A stretch of 33,372 nt of DNA from a virus: positions 1 to 33,372 of the IMG/VR virus record IMGVR_UViG_3300025890_000069; one strand, written 5' to 3'. Positions within the stretch are counted from its first letter, which is position 1. Each line of letters begins with the position of its first letter. This document shows, in pieces, positions 7,562-16,500 of the stretch. A model generated the notes under the pieces. The model saw only the letters and a list, made by a program, of their open reading frames with translations, was not told the origin of the DNA and did not search any database. The translations under genes and the position numbers were made by a program.

Positions 7562-9616
7562 TTAAAATTGGCGTGATCTGCCAGGGGGTATTGTAGCAAC
7601 ATATGGCTGTAAAAAATATGCTCCTTTCGTATACTCTTCATCCCTCATCCAAACGTAGCCTTTTTCTGAAGAAGAGAGTGTGTCTCTAATACCGTCAGTT
7701 TTTTCTTGAAGTTTTTTCAGTGTTGTATCTTTTAGCCCAATTCTAAACTCTTTTACTTTATTAAGTAAATAAGGATTGAAACTATCATTCACTAAAAATC
7801 TTTCTGTTATTTGTTCTGCAAGTGCAGGTGTTACTGTAAAACTTAGTGCTTTTAGTTTATCAGACCTACCCTTTTTTAGAGAGTTTGCATACCTATTATC
7901 TTGGGTACCAACTGTAAAGGGTATAAAAGCCTTTCCTACTAAAGTTCCGCGTTTATCATCATCTACAAAAATTCTTGATGAAATTAATTTAGACCTTCCT
8001 TCTAAAACTAGATCAGCTATTTTTAGCGTTTCTTTTTGAGGTGTCCTAAACTGTTTCTTTATTCTATCAACAGCATTTACTAAATCTATTATCTTTCGTC
8101 CAAAGGTAAAAAATATATCTCCAATTCCTCCATGATCTCTGTCTTGTGTCTTCAACCCTGCTCGAGTACTAAAAACCCGGCTTTTAGCCTGTATTAAATT
8201 ATCAGAGATTTTTGCTTTTTCTGGAAATACTATTTGTTTATTAAAAAATTTAGCTATTTCTACATCTATTACATCAAATACTTCAAAAAGTCTAAATGGA
8301 AACTCAAGTTTAATAAACTCACTAGTTTGTAGTCTTTCTGTACTAAGTTTTGCCTTTGGGGTAAGTATAGAGTTTAAAATTTGTATTTGCTCTTTTTCTG
8401 CTAAGTTTGGATTTAAAGATATTTTTATAATCAAATCCACTACATCTTTTAAGGATCTATCAAACTTTTTTGAAGCGCTACTAAACGATGCGAGATTATC
8501 TACAGTTTGTTTAAATCTTGCAGGTTTAATTATTGCGTCTCTAATATTATACCTTTCGAATAAAACTCTGTTTACTTTAAAAAATTTATCAATAGATACA
8601 GTTACTAAATCACTTTTTTCTGTAATAGTTTTTAACTTATGTCTAGATTTTGTAGCTGCAGTATCTCTATTCAATAAGAATCTTGATACTAATTCATTTG
8701 TTCGCGTAGAAAAAGTAGAGCGTCTTACAATGCTAGCGTCTTTTGTTACTCTTTTAAATAACTGCATCTGATCTAGCGCATCAAAAGAAATCTTTAATTT
8801 AGTTTTAGATTTTGCACTAACTCTATCAGCCCGAATAAGTGCTTTAGGATTTAGAGTAAAGCTTTTTGTTGCTATATCTTCCTCTAAAACTTTTGTAGCC
8901 CTTATATCTTTAAATACTGCATTTAAAGTTGCTACATCTTCTCTGCTAGTGCTGGTTTTAAATGCAGGAGTAAAATCTTGTATTACTAATCTATCTATCT
9001 GAATTTTTGCTTTTGGAACTTTAATTACGTCTATAAAACTAATTTTATCCCGGGGCCTTACTCTTGCTGTTTTCTTTACAATTATTTCATCAAGTAAGCT
9101 TACAAGTTCTAATTTTTTAATTGATGTCTTTTTACTTAAAACATCTAAAGCTTTCAAGGATGTTACCAGACTCTTAGTACTCTTTAAAGTTTCTGAGTCA
9201 CTTATAAAAAAAGAATCTGCTAACGTAAATTTTTGTAAAAACTTTATAAATTGATCTATTTCTACTATGCTTTCTAAAGGCTTTGTTACACCTTTTCTAA
9301 CGTCCTCTATTCCTGTTAAAATGTCTCTGAACGCTTTATCTTGAGATATTGAAAGAACATCAATTAGTCTTAAACGACTTACAAGCTGTTCTTTTAGTAG
9401 GATAAATAGATCCAACTCTATATTGAACAAGTTGGGGTCATTTATCAAGGAAGCTGCCCCAAGCATAGTGGGCATGTTTCCTGTTATTCCTGCAAATAGG
9501 GGCTCATTAAGAACTGAGACTTCGTCTAATCTGGCTGCAGTTGTATTTTTATTCAGTAGCTCTGGATTATTTTTCAACTGAGATAGTAAAATTGAAATCT
9601 TGCTATCTAGTGACAT
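7562..9616 (-). CDS. Basic, repetitive structural protein of unknown function (684 aa)
   Basis: I do not recognise a named domain. The protein is rich in Lys, Asp, Leu, Ser and Phe, poor in Gly, has no Cys and a single Trp near the C-terminus (GYVWMRDEEY). It reads as degenerate 30-45 residue units of the form 'basic-hydrophobic stretch, S/T, D-x-(I/L/V), K', for example RPRDKISFIDVIKVPKAK and STFSTRTNELVSRFLLNRD. The C-terminus ends in GAYFLQPYVATIPPGRSRQF. Marine phages often carry long repetitive structural proteins with repeated S-x-x-D-x-(V/A)-x-K units and an aromatic C-terminal cap. This looks like a diverged member of that idea, but that is inference. It starts one base after the preceding stop (TAAAATG), in the cassette driven by the promoter at 10188-10216. 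Confidence 0.7.
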   Translation of the reverse strand: MSLDSKISILLSQLKNNPELLNKNTTAARLDEVSVLNEPLFAGITGNMPTMLGAASLINDPNLFNIELDLFILLKEQLVSRLRLIDVLSISQDKAFRDILTGIEDVRKGVTKPLESIVEIDQFIKFLQKFTLADSFFISDSETLKSTKSLVTSLKALDVLSKKTSIKKLELVSLLDEIIVKKTARVRPRDKISFIDVIKVPKAKIQIDRLVIQDFTPAFKTSTSREDVATLNAVFKDIRATKVLEEDIATKSFTLNPKALIRADRVSAKSKTKLKISFDALDQMQLFKRVTKDASIVRRSTFSTRTNELVSRFLLNRDTAATKSRHKLKTITEKSDLVTVSIDKFFKVNRVLFERYNIRDAIIKPARFKQTVDNLASFSSASKKFDRSLKDVVDLIIKISLNPNLAEKEQIQILNSILTPKAKLSTERLQTSEFIKLEFPFRLFEVFDVIDVEIAKFFNKQIVFPEKAKISDNLIQAKSRVFSTRAGLKTQDRDHGGIGDIFFTFGRKIIDLVNAVDRIKKQFRTPQKETLKIADLVLEGRSKLISSRIFVDDDKRGTLVGKAFIPFTVGTQDNRYANSLKKGRSDKLKALSFTVTPALAEQITERFLVNDSFNPYLLNKVKEFRIGLKDTTLKKLQEKTDGIRDTLSSSEKGYVWMRDEEYTKGAYFLQPYVATIPPGRSRQF

Positions 9617-9617
9617 T

Positions 9618-9803
9618 TTAAATCCTCACACTTGGGCGTACTACCTCCGAGGTTTTTAATAAGGGAACATTCCTAAGTATATTTATAGAACTTGGAGTAT
9701 CCAGTGTTACAAATTTTGCAATAGGAGTGTTCGCTTTAGCGGATTTTAACTCAGGAAAGTTTCCTAAATTGGGCTTCTTTGTATAAATAAAACTTTTTTT
9801 CAT
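9618..9803 (-). CDS. Small protein of unknown function (61 aa)
   Basis: I do not recognise it. It is basic and Pro-rich (YTKKPNLGNFPELKSAKANT, then RNVPLLKTSEVVRPSVRI), with no Cys, no convincing signal peptide and no membrane segment. It begins two bases after the stop of the 110-residue gene without a good Shine-Dalgarno sequence. It ends one base before the start of the 684-residue gene, so it is probably translated by coupling. The tight packing supports a real gene. A linker or adaptor role in the fibre cassette is possible but unproven. Confidence 0.6.
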   Translation of the reverse strand: MKKSFIYTKKPNLGNFPELKSAKANTPIAKFVTLDTPSSINILRNVPLLKTSEVVRPSVRI

Positions 9804-9805
9804 AA

Positions 9806-10138
9806 TTAGAAATCATCTCTAACCTTAATGTCAATTAGCTCGAATACGCTCATAATTTGACCATCTGAAAGAGTAAACTCTATTTCTGCTTCATAAAAGC
9901 CGTCCGTTGTTGAAGAATTTGTTAAAAAACTACTTAATGGAAATACTAGACTTCCTGTAGAAAGAGATGATTCTACAGTATCTAAAGGAATGGTTGAAAT
10001 TATAGTAGAAGTTCCCTTTTTACGAATACGCAAATTTGTAGTTGATGAACCTACAAAGGCGACTCCTGTATCTGAACGAGTTACAGTTGCTCTAAGCTGC
10101 GGGCCTGTGTCCCCTTTTACTACTTGAATTATATCCAT
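9806..10138 (-). CDS. BppU-like Ig-fold baseplate/fibre protein (110 aa)
   Basis: The sequence begins DIIQVVKGDTGPQLRATVTR. It continues with a strand NLRIRKKG, a T/S-rich turn, SLVFPLSSFL, then GFYEAEIEFTLSDGQIMSVF and ends IDIKVRDDF. This pattern (x-G-D-T-x-P at the start, 'G-x-Y-x-A-E-x-x-x-T-x-x-D-G' near the end) is that of the N-terminal domain of BppU-type upper baseplate proteins, which links receptor-binding parts to the tail. Here it is a single domain with no fused fibre. It is the first gene after the promoter at 10188-10216. The nearest Shine-Dalgarno (AAGGAG, 10153-10158) is about 14 bases from the ATG, unusually far. The fold assignment is moderately sure; the role in the virion is inferred. 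Confidence 0.7.
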   Translation of the reverse strand: MDIIQVVKGDTGPQLRATVTRSDTGVAFVGSSTTNLRIRKKGTSTIISTIPLDTVESSLSTGSLVFPLSSFLTNSSTTDGFYEAEIEFTLSDGQIMSVFELIDIKVRDDF

Positions 10139-10187
10139 CAGATTTCAACGTGCTCCTTAGGGAGGCTTTTAATATTTAATTAGAATG

Positions 10188-10216
10188 ATTATACCAATGC
10201 CGACATAAAATGTCAA
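10188..10216 (-). promoter_or_regulatory. Perfect sigma-70 promoter for the fibre cassette
   Basis: Read on the minus strand, TTGACA (10216-10211) and TATAAT (10193-10188) are separated by exactly 17 bases, a full match to the bacterial housekeeping consensus. It lies in the 104-base gap between the 75- and 110-residue genes, the largest gene-free gap in the fibre half of the window. Transcription would start near 10181 and enter the 110-residue gene. Confidence 0.9.
10202..10214. promoter_or_regulatory. Dyad overlapping the -35 box (possible operator)
   Basis: GACAT-3-ATGTC forms a perfect 5-bp dyad whose left arm on the minus strand includes most of the -35 TTGACA. Its position would suit a repressor or activator site. 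It is short and could be chance. Confidence 0.3.
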
Positions 10217-10242
10217 GATCTATTTTTCTTAGGGGTGGTATT

Positions 10243-10470
10243 TTAAGATGGCCACGCTGCAGCACATACTGCACGAACTTGGGAGGGCTCATTGGCATAG
10301 TCTTGACCCCGCATAATCACATACCTAGAAAAACTAGTGGATAAAATGTCCCCATTTTCTGTAATTTCAGTTTTTTCTCTGACCTGAATGTGAGTAATGG
10401 GGTTTCCCTCTATATCTCTAGTATTTATAATTTCTATTTTATCTTGGGTTATAGTTTTTGCAAGTGACAT
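10243..10470 (-). CDS. Small tail/fibre-associated protein (75 aa)
   Basis: The protein runs AKTITQDKIEIINTRD, IQVREKTEITENGD, STSFSRYVIMRGQDYANEP and ends VRAVCAAAWPS. Short proteins with this arrangement (a D-K-I-E-(I/V) start, an 'E-x-G-x-x-(I/L)-S-x-S-F-x-R' strand pair and a 'V-x-x-(V/I)-C-A-A-x-W' end) are found beside fibre genes in marine phages. I know no tested function. It starts 12 bases after the 1021-residue fibre with a textbook AAAGGAG site. It is the last gene before the internal promoter, so it belongs to the tail-tip operon. Confidence 0.75.
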   Translation of the reverse strand: MSLAKTITQDKIEIINTRDIEGNPITHIQVREKTEITENGDILSTSFSRYVIMRGQDYANEPSQVRAVCAAAWPS

Positions 10471-10481
10471 TTAAATCTCCT

Positions 10482-13400
10482 TTATGCTGTTTTATATGTT
10501 ACGCTAAACCTTATGCCTGTGTAAGCTCCGCTAGCTTGAGTAGTCCTAAGGACGTCCCCAACTGTCAGGGTGGACTCGGTTGAATTTGTAGAATTTCTCT
10601 GAACAATTGTAGCCGCGGCACTACCCGGCTGAGCAACAGCATAGGTCCCCAACATGCTACCTGCAGCTCGAGTCACAAAGTTAACTGCAGCACAAGGAAA
10701 TTGAAGATATGTTATATCAACTATAAATGGTAAGCTAATGAATAGATCGCCTGTACTAGTTAAACCACTTGGATTTATGTTTTGACAGGGAACAGAAACA
10801 TGAACAATATCTCCAATTTTTGTGTAGCTTCCAGTACCGGATGTTCCTGCAGTGACATAAGTACTTGAGGTTGCAGATCCTGACCTAAATTGAACTTGGT
10901 ATGTTCCCTCTTCGTAGTCGTCTAGTGCGTGAGCTGAAGTTGTTTCACCGTCAAAAGTAATTCCACCAGACGTTAGAATTCTTATCCGCTCTGTTATAGG
11001 GCCACTTATTGAGCCTCTTGTACCAAAAATAATATCGGCTGTAGTACCGCCAGACGAGGACAAAGTCTTAGCAGCAATCTCTACAGGTGGATTAGCGTAT
11101 CCTGAACTCGTATACCCCATTCCGATAGAATATACCCCGCCAGCTCTAAAAGTTTCCTGCCCGACTTGGAGCATTGGTGCACCAAATCCAGTAGGCGGGC
11201 CAGCAGAGCCAGTGCCGTGTTGTCTAATATCATTGATAACAACACGTGAGCCAGAGTGGTTTGAAGATGAGCCAATAGAAATGCCGCCGGCATTATCAAT
11301 AATCATTCTTTCACTGCCGGCTGTATCGAATCTAATTTTATCTTCGTCTGAGGCTTCTTCTACTTGTATTTTTGTGTCGCCATCCGCATCTTGTAATCCA
11401 CTGGCAGCCCCTCCAGACCCTGATGACGCTATTGTAATAGTATCTGTTGAAGCATTGGTTGTTAGTGAAATTCCACTACCCGCCGCAAAAGTTAAAGTAT
11501 CTGTGGCAGAATCTGCTACTACATTACTTTGACCCGATACTGCTACTGTCTTAAAAGCCTCCGTAGGTCCTGATGAAGATGAAGATATAGTAAGACTATC
11601 GTTGGTAGAAGAAGTTGTTAAAGTAATTCCAGTTCCCGCTACAAAAGTTAAAGTATCTGTGGCAGAATCTGCTGTTAGAGGCGTTTGGCCAGATACTGCT
11701 ACGGTCTTAAAAGCCTCCGTAGCAGCCAGGCTGCTTATTTGTATAGTTTGGCCGCTCCTTCCTAATGCTATACCGGCGCCCGGGTCTAAAGTTATTAATC
11801 CGGTAGAACCACTATAACTACCACTTGGTTTAATTAGTCTGATTTCTTTATTGTTTCCGGTACTGGCATCTGCTACTGATAGTTCATATCCCCCCTCTTC
11901 CCATCGTGAATTTCCCGCATTATACCATAGTACATCCCCATTTCCAGGGGCTGTAGTAACATTTGTTAAATCATTTAATGCAAGGCTTCCTCCACTGCCC
12001 CCAGATGAAAAAGTGATAGAGTCTCCTGTAGCATTAGTTGTTAGGGTCATATTTGTCCCTGCTACAAGAGTAAGAGTATCATCTACTCCATCTGCTACTA
12101 CACTAGTCTGCCCAGCTACTGCTATCGTTTTAAACGCCTCCGCACTATTTTCAATTTGAAGCGTGTCACCACTTCTACCAAGGGTTATGCCGGTTCCCCC
12201 TTCAAAATCAACTTTTTGATTATTAGCAGAAAAGGGGCGAGGGTCATAAAGTCTTAATGATTTATTATCGCTATTAGTAATATCTACCAGCCCTAAAGTA
12301 TATTGGCCATCATTCCACTGAGATGTACTAGAATTATACCATAGCACCTCCCCATTTGCAGGGACTGTAGTAACATTTGTTAAATCATTTAATACCATAT
12401 TAGTTGGTATAGCCGCAAAGCTTATAGAGTCTCCTGTAGCATTAGTTGTTAGGGTCATATTTGCCCCTGCTATAAGAGTAAGAGTATCCTCTATTCCATC
12501 TGCTACTACACTAGTCTGCCCAGCTACTGCTATCGTTTTAAACGCATGGGCAGTATTTTCAATTTGAAGCGTGTCACCACTTCTACCAAGGGTTATACCG
12601 TCTAGGCCTTCCAAGTCAAAATTATCGATTACAACAGAGTTAGGAGCAAGTAGATTAACTCTTTTATTTCCCCCTGTTACATCCGCAACACTAAATCCAT
12701 ACTGCCCTGCACGCCATTCTCCTAGCGAAGATAAATAGTATAATACCTGTGAATTAGTAGGCGCCGCTCCTCCTGCAAGATTTACATCGGTATGGTCGCC
12801 TAAAGCCTGTTGTAGGCTACTGCCAAAACTTGATGCAGACTTATTTGCCCAGTGTGAATTAGCACTGTCATATACGAGCACATCGTCGTTTGCAAGCGAT
12901 GTCATTGTTACATTGACTAAGTTTTGAAGTGCAAATGCGGTAGGCGAAAATCCACTTGCTGATGTTTTGACCCAAATATCATTTATCTGTGGAGTGCCCC
13001 CAATTGCATTACTTAAATCTTCAAAAGCTAAACTAAAACTTGAGGAAGCATTTTGAGGGGCCCATTCTGTGCCGGTCCATGCAAGGACTTGATTAGAGGT
13101 AGGGGCTGTAGAAGACACATTCCCTAAATCCTCTAAGTCGGCAAGAGGGGGTACGGTCGGAGTAGTAAAAGTAACTAAGCCATTGTTCCCTACAGTTAAT
13201 ATCTGACCTGTAGTCCCTCCATTAATTGTTAAATGTGAAGCATCTATGTCTAGTACTAGGTCACTTCCATCCCAAGTTATTTTTTCTTCCGCAGGGTCGC
13301 CTATTGCAACTTTATAGTCTTCGTCTTGATATCCTAACCAAAAGCCTACGCCTACGTCCCAATCAGTTTTTCCACCCTTTATACTGCCAGCATTGTTAAA

Positions 13401-13547
13401 AGTTATCCCACCGCCTAATTTATCTACAACAACTCCCGCATTTAGCCCTAAATCTGTGGCATCAGCAGGGCTCAGAGAAGTAGAAGTATCTTGATCAGAA
13501 GTACCATCTATATAGAACTCAAATTTTATATCAGTTGTAGTCGTCAT
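10482..13547 (-). CDS. Repetitive tail fibre with ALDDYEEGT C-terminal domain (1021 aa)
   Basis: The N-terminus (GLNAGVVVDKLGGGITFNNA, then GFWLGYQDEDYKVAIGDP) likely docks to the tail tip. Residues about 135-700 repeat a unit of roughly 136 residues: LNDLTNVTT, a VLWYNS-type strand, GITLGRSGDTLQIEN, then EAFKTIAVAGQTSVVADG and LTLTTNATGDSI. About residues 740-870 form a linker with SERMIIDNAGGISIGSS and TERIRILTSGGITFDG. From about 875 the motif ALDDYEEGTYQVQF, followed by YTKIGDIVHVS, opens a C-terminal beta-sandwich that I know from aquatic phage fibre proteins. The start overlaps the stop of the J-like gene (TAATG), so it is made with the tail tip and is a good candidate for the central or side fibre that binds the host. 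Confidence 0.85.
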   Translation of the reverse strand: MTTTTDIKFEFYIDGTSDQDTSTSLSPADATDLGLNAGVVVDKLGGGITFNNAGSIKGGKTDWDVGVGFWLGYQDEDYKVAIGDPAEEKITWDGSDLVLDIDASHLTINGGTTGQILTVGNNGLVTFTTPTVPPLADLEDLGNVSSTAPTSNQVLAWTGTEWAPQNASSSFSLAFEDLSNAIGGTPQINDIWVKTSASGFSPTAFALQNLVNVTMTSLANDDVLVYDSANSHWANKSASSFGSSLQQALGDHTDVNLAGGAAPTNSQVLYYLSSLGEWRAGQYGFSVADVTGGNKRVNLLAPNSVVIDNFDLEGLDGITLGRSGDTLQIENTAHAFKTIAVAGQTSVVADGIEDTLTLIAGANMTLTTNATGDSISFAAIPTNMVLNDLTNVTTVPANGEVLWYNSSTSQWNDGQYTLGLVDITNSDNKSLRLYDPRPFSANNQKVDFEGGTGITLGRSGDTLQIENSAEAFKTIAVAGQTSVVADGVDDTLTLVAGTNMTLTTNATGDSITFSSGGSGGSLALNDLTNVTTAPGNGDVLWYNAGNSRWEEGGYELSVADASTGNNKEIRLIKPSGSYSGSTGLITLDPGAGIALGRSGQTIQISSLAATEAFKTVAVSGQTPLTADSATDTLTFVAGTGITLTTSSTNDSLTISSSSSGPTEAFKTVAVSGQSNVVADSATDTLTFAAGSGISLTTNASTDTITIASSGSGGAASGLQDADGDTKIQVEEASDEDKIRFDTAGSERMIIDNAGGISIGSSSNHSGSRVVINDIRQHGTGSAGPPTGFGAPMLQVGQETFRAGGVYSIGMGYTSSGYANPPVEIAAKTLSSSGGTTADIIFGTRGSISGPITERIRILTSGGITFDGETTSAHALDDYEEGTYQVQFRSGSATSSTYVTAGTSGTGSYTKIGDIVHVSVPCQNINPSGLTSTGDLFISLPFIVDITYLQFPCAAVNFVTRAAGSMLGTYAVAQPGSAAATIVQRNSTNSTESTLTVGDVLRTTQASGAYTGIRFSVTYKTA
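11442..11566 (-). repeat. Fibre repeat, short copy 1 (partner 11598-11722)
   Basis: Direct repeat with its partner at an offset of 156 bases (52 codons), in frame. A block of about 32 bases (11486-11517 and 11642-11673) is identical. It encodes the EAFKTVAVSGQ and VADSATDTLTF part of the unit. Confidence 0.8.
11598..11722 (-). repeat. Fibre repeat, short copy 2 (partner 11442-11566)
   Basis: Second copy of the 52-codon unit, with the same orientation and frame as 11442-11566. It differs mainly where it encodes TPLTADSATD instead of SNVVADSATD. Confidence 0.8.
12016..12192 (-). repeat. Fibre repeat, long copy 1 (partner 12424-12600)
   Basis: About 177 bases nearly identical to 12424-12600 at an offset of 408 bases (136 codons). 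It encodes GITLGRSGDTLQIEN through LTLTTNATGDSI. The near-identity at synonymous sites points to recent duplication or gene conversion. Confidence 0.85.
12424..12600 (-). repeat. Fibre repeat, long copy 2 (partner 12016-12192)
   Basis: Upstream copy (in gene direction) of the 136-codon repeat unit. Only a handful of bases differ from 12016-12192. Confidence 0.85.
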
Positions 13548-16500
13548 TATGTGGGTCTCGAAATATCAGCTGCAATAGCATCATTAAGTATAGCAGGCCT
13601 AAAAGTAGGAATATATAAATTAGCTAAAAGTTTGGTTGCGGGAAAACTCCTGTCTATAGTAAGTAGTGTATCTGATGCTACGTTTGTTACTATTGCAGCA
13701 TCTCCTAAAGTTTCAGTCAAAGTAGTTAAGTTTGCTAAACTAATAACATCGCCTACTTGAACTTCTGTAGTAAAAGATGTTCCGGTTCCAACTAGCTTAG
13801 TTGTATTAGCTGTGACAAATGCTGAACTTACTGTAAGAGCTGTCCATGCATTAGGCATAGTTTGATTGGCGTCTCTCCAAAAAGCAGGGCCCTCTCCATT
13901 TGCCTTAGTGTCCCATTCTCCTAAAAATAACTTAGGCACACTATAATCAAATATAACATACAACTCTCGTGTATCATCATCCACAACACTTGATAGATCT
14001 ACTTTACCATTTGGGGATTCAGTTGTAATAAGTTTAAAGTCGTCAGGAGCCTCTCTTTGGGCAATTTGAACAGGATAATTTTTAAACCTAAAAACTTCTC
14101 CTCCGTAGGCACTTTCGGACCTATTAGAGGTAATTTTATAAAATTTATGGATTTCTCCTGCAGTGCTCCCGTGTCTCGGCCCGTTAGCTACAAAAGCGCC
14201 TGCTTTATATTCATATACTTTATTTGTAGCAGGGTCTTCGGCTCTTACTACAGTAGTTGAAAGGGCTGATGCAGGCACACTTTGAGCTGCAATAGCATTA
14301 TCTCCTCCGTTAGGAAGCCCTGTTGTGGCATTATTAGATGTCTGCAAAAGATTACCTGTAGTATTCCAATGATAATATGCGTACTCAGGGGCTGTACTAT
14401 TTTTCTGGTAAAATTCTACGACAAAATAAGGAGAGGATATGCTATACTTTTCATTTGTAGTCTCAGATATGTCTCGCACTATCTCCGCCTCTTGAGACGC
14501 TGTAATCCACTTTTTTAGCCCATGAATATTATCAGAATTGTCTGATCCTACAGCAGGACTTGTTGCAGAGTATTCAGTCTCTGCCCACTCTGAGACAGCC
14601 CCCTTTGGGGACATTGTTCGTACTTTAAAAGAGTATTTATTAGCAATTATTCCTTTAAACTCTTTATGTGTTTCGGTTTGTGTAAACATTCCAATATCAT
14701 CAATATTTGTTTGAATTTGAAATGCCGCCACAAAATTAGTCTCTGGAGGATTAAATGTAAGTAGTAAGCTAGTATCAGGAAAAGCTGTTGGGCCTGAGGG
14801 AGCTACAAGTAAATTTGTAGGCGGAGGTATTTCGTCAGGCTCTTGTTCGGGCGCATCAGTATTGTTAGGCACATTCCCTAAATCGTACCGTCCTTCAACC
14901 GCTGTAAATTTTTCATTGAAGTGTTCTGCGGCCGTAATAGCGTATATATTTTTTTCTGTCCTTTCTATATCTAGCAGTTTATACTCTTTGGCGGTGCCCT
15001 CTCCTCCTATCTGTTTTATGCTCCAAACGGCCCCCGCAGTAGGAATAGTAGTAAAAGTGTTAGAGCCGACTAGATTAACTGTTGTAATAGAGCCTGAAGT
15101 TTGAGTAATTTGATGGCCCTCTGCAGTAATATAAGGCTTCCACTCTACAGAAAGCGCATTGCCTCCGGCATCAAAAGCATTTGATGCTAATGATTCTTGG
15201 TCTAAAGGCAATAACGTCAGAGTGTCTCTAATCCCATTACCATTTGTATCCATGTAAATATGTGCTTCAGTTAGTACATCGCCTCTACTATAAGTGACTC
15301 CGTTTATAGTTATGTCGGCAGATCCAGTATAAATTGCTCCAGGAGCTGTAGACACAACAAAAATCTTATAAGTACCTCCCGTTAGTGTTATAGACCTATC
15401 GAAAGTAACAGAGTTAGTTGTGGAACTTTGAATTCTACCACCAAATTGCAGACCCTTCTTGTCTGGATCTTGTATACTTATTATATCTCCAGGCCGTAAA
15501 TAGCCGCCTTCTAATGAAGTGCTAAAATATACTATTTCTTTTTGATTCTGAGCAGTCCAAAGCTTCCACTTTCCATAACGAATTGCTTGGGACTCAGACG
15601 TACAGCCATATGCTACGCACTCTTCTGTGATAACTTTTTCCTGCCGTACTATTGCAGGACTATCTTCTATAATAAGAGGACTAAGCTCATAGTCAATTGT
15701 AGGATCGTTCCAATTTACAACTATTTGATTTGGCCTGTTTTTTATAGAAGAGCCCTCATAAGTAAAACTACCCCCTATAACATTTGCTTTTGCAAAGACT
15801 GCTACAGGCTCTTGAGGTGTATCCTGAACAACAGTGAGTTGACCATCCATCCAATATAGCATAGAAGTAAAAGCACTACACATGTCTTTTAAAACTTTGT
15901 AAACAGGCAACGATTTAGTCAAAAGAATATTCATCCTAAATCTAGGCTCTAGCAGAGTTACTTCTCCTGTTCCTACTGTAGGTACCTGTTTTAGGCGAAA
16001 TACTCCAGTTTCTCCATACGTTACCCCTGAGGTTCCTGCGACTTCGTTCCAATCTGTAGTTCCAAGAGTGGCAATTTTATAGTACTCTCCTCTTTTTGCA
16101 AAAGTAGCCGGTATAGTATCATTAGTATCTACTAATTCGTCACAGAATTTCGAAATACGATAAAGAGCATATTTGTCTATATCAGATTCTTTAATCCACT
16201 TTCCTGCACCATATCTATTGTTTGTAACAATATCATAAAAAATCCATGCAGGATTGTCCGTATAGTGTAGCTCGCTTTTAAAAGTTCCATCCCAAAAATT
16301 ACCGTAAATAGCTTTTCCTAAAGGAGCAGCGTCTCTAGGAGTATATGCACTGGGTATTTTAACAAGCTTTCCTTTAATGTCATAACTTCTTTTAGGAGGA
16401 TCTTTAAAATTACGAGAAGAAAAAGTAGAGTTAACAATAGCAGAATAAGGATAGCTAAACTTATCCTCATTTATTGCCTGTAAATTATCTATTTGAGATT

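Noticed and set aside
9618-9803. Lipoprotein or signal peptide in the 61-residue protein (MKKSFIY start)
   Set aside because: No hydrophobic stretch follows the basic start and there is no cysteine.
10217-10245. Terminator after the 75-residue gene
   Set aside because: No inverted repeat with a T-run is visible between the stop codon and the promoter, so read-through from the tail tip operon into the fibre cassette seems possible.
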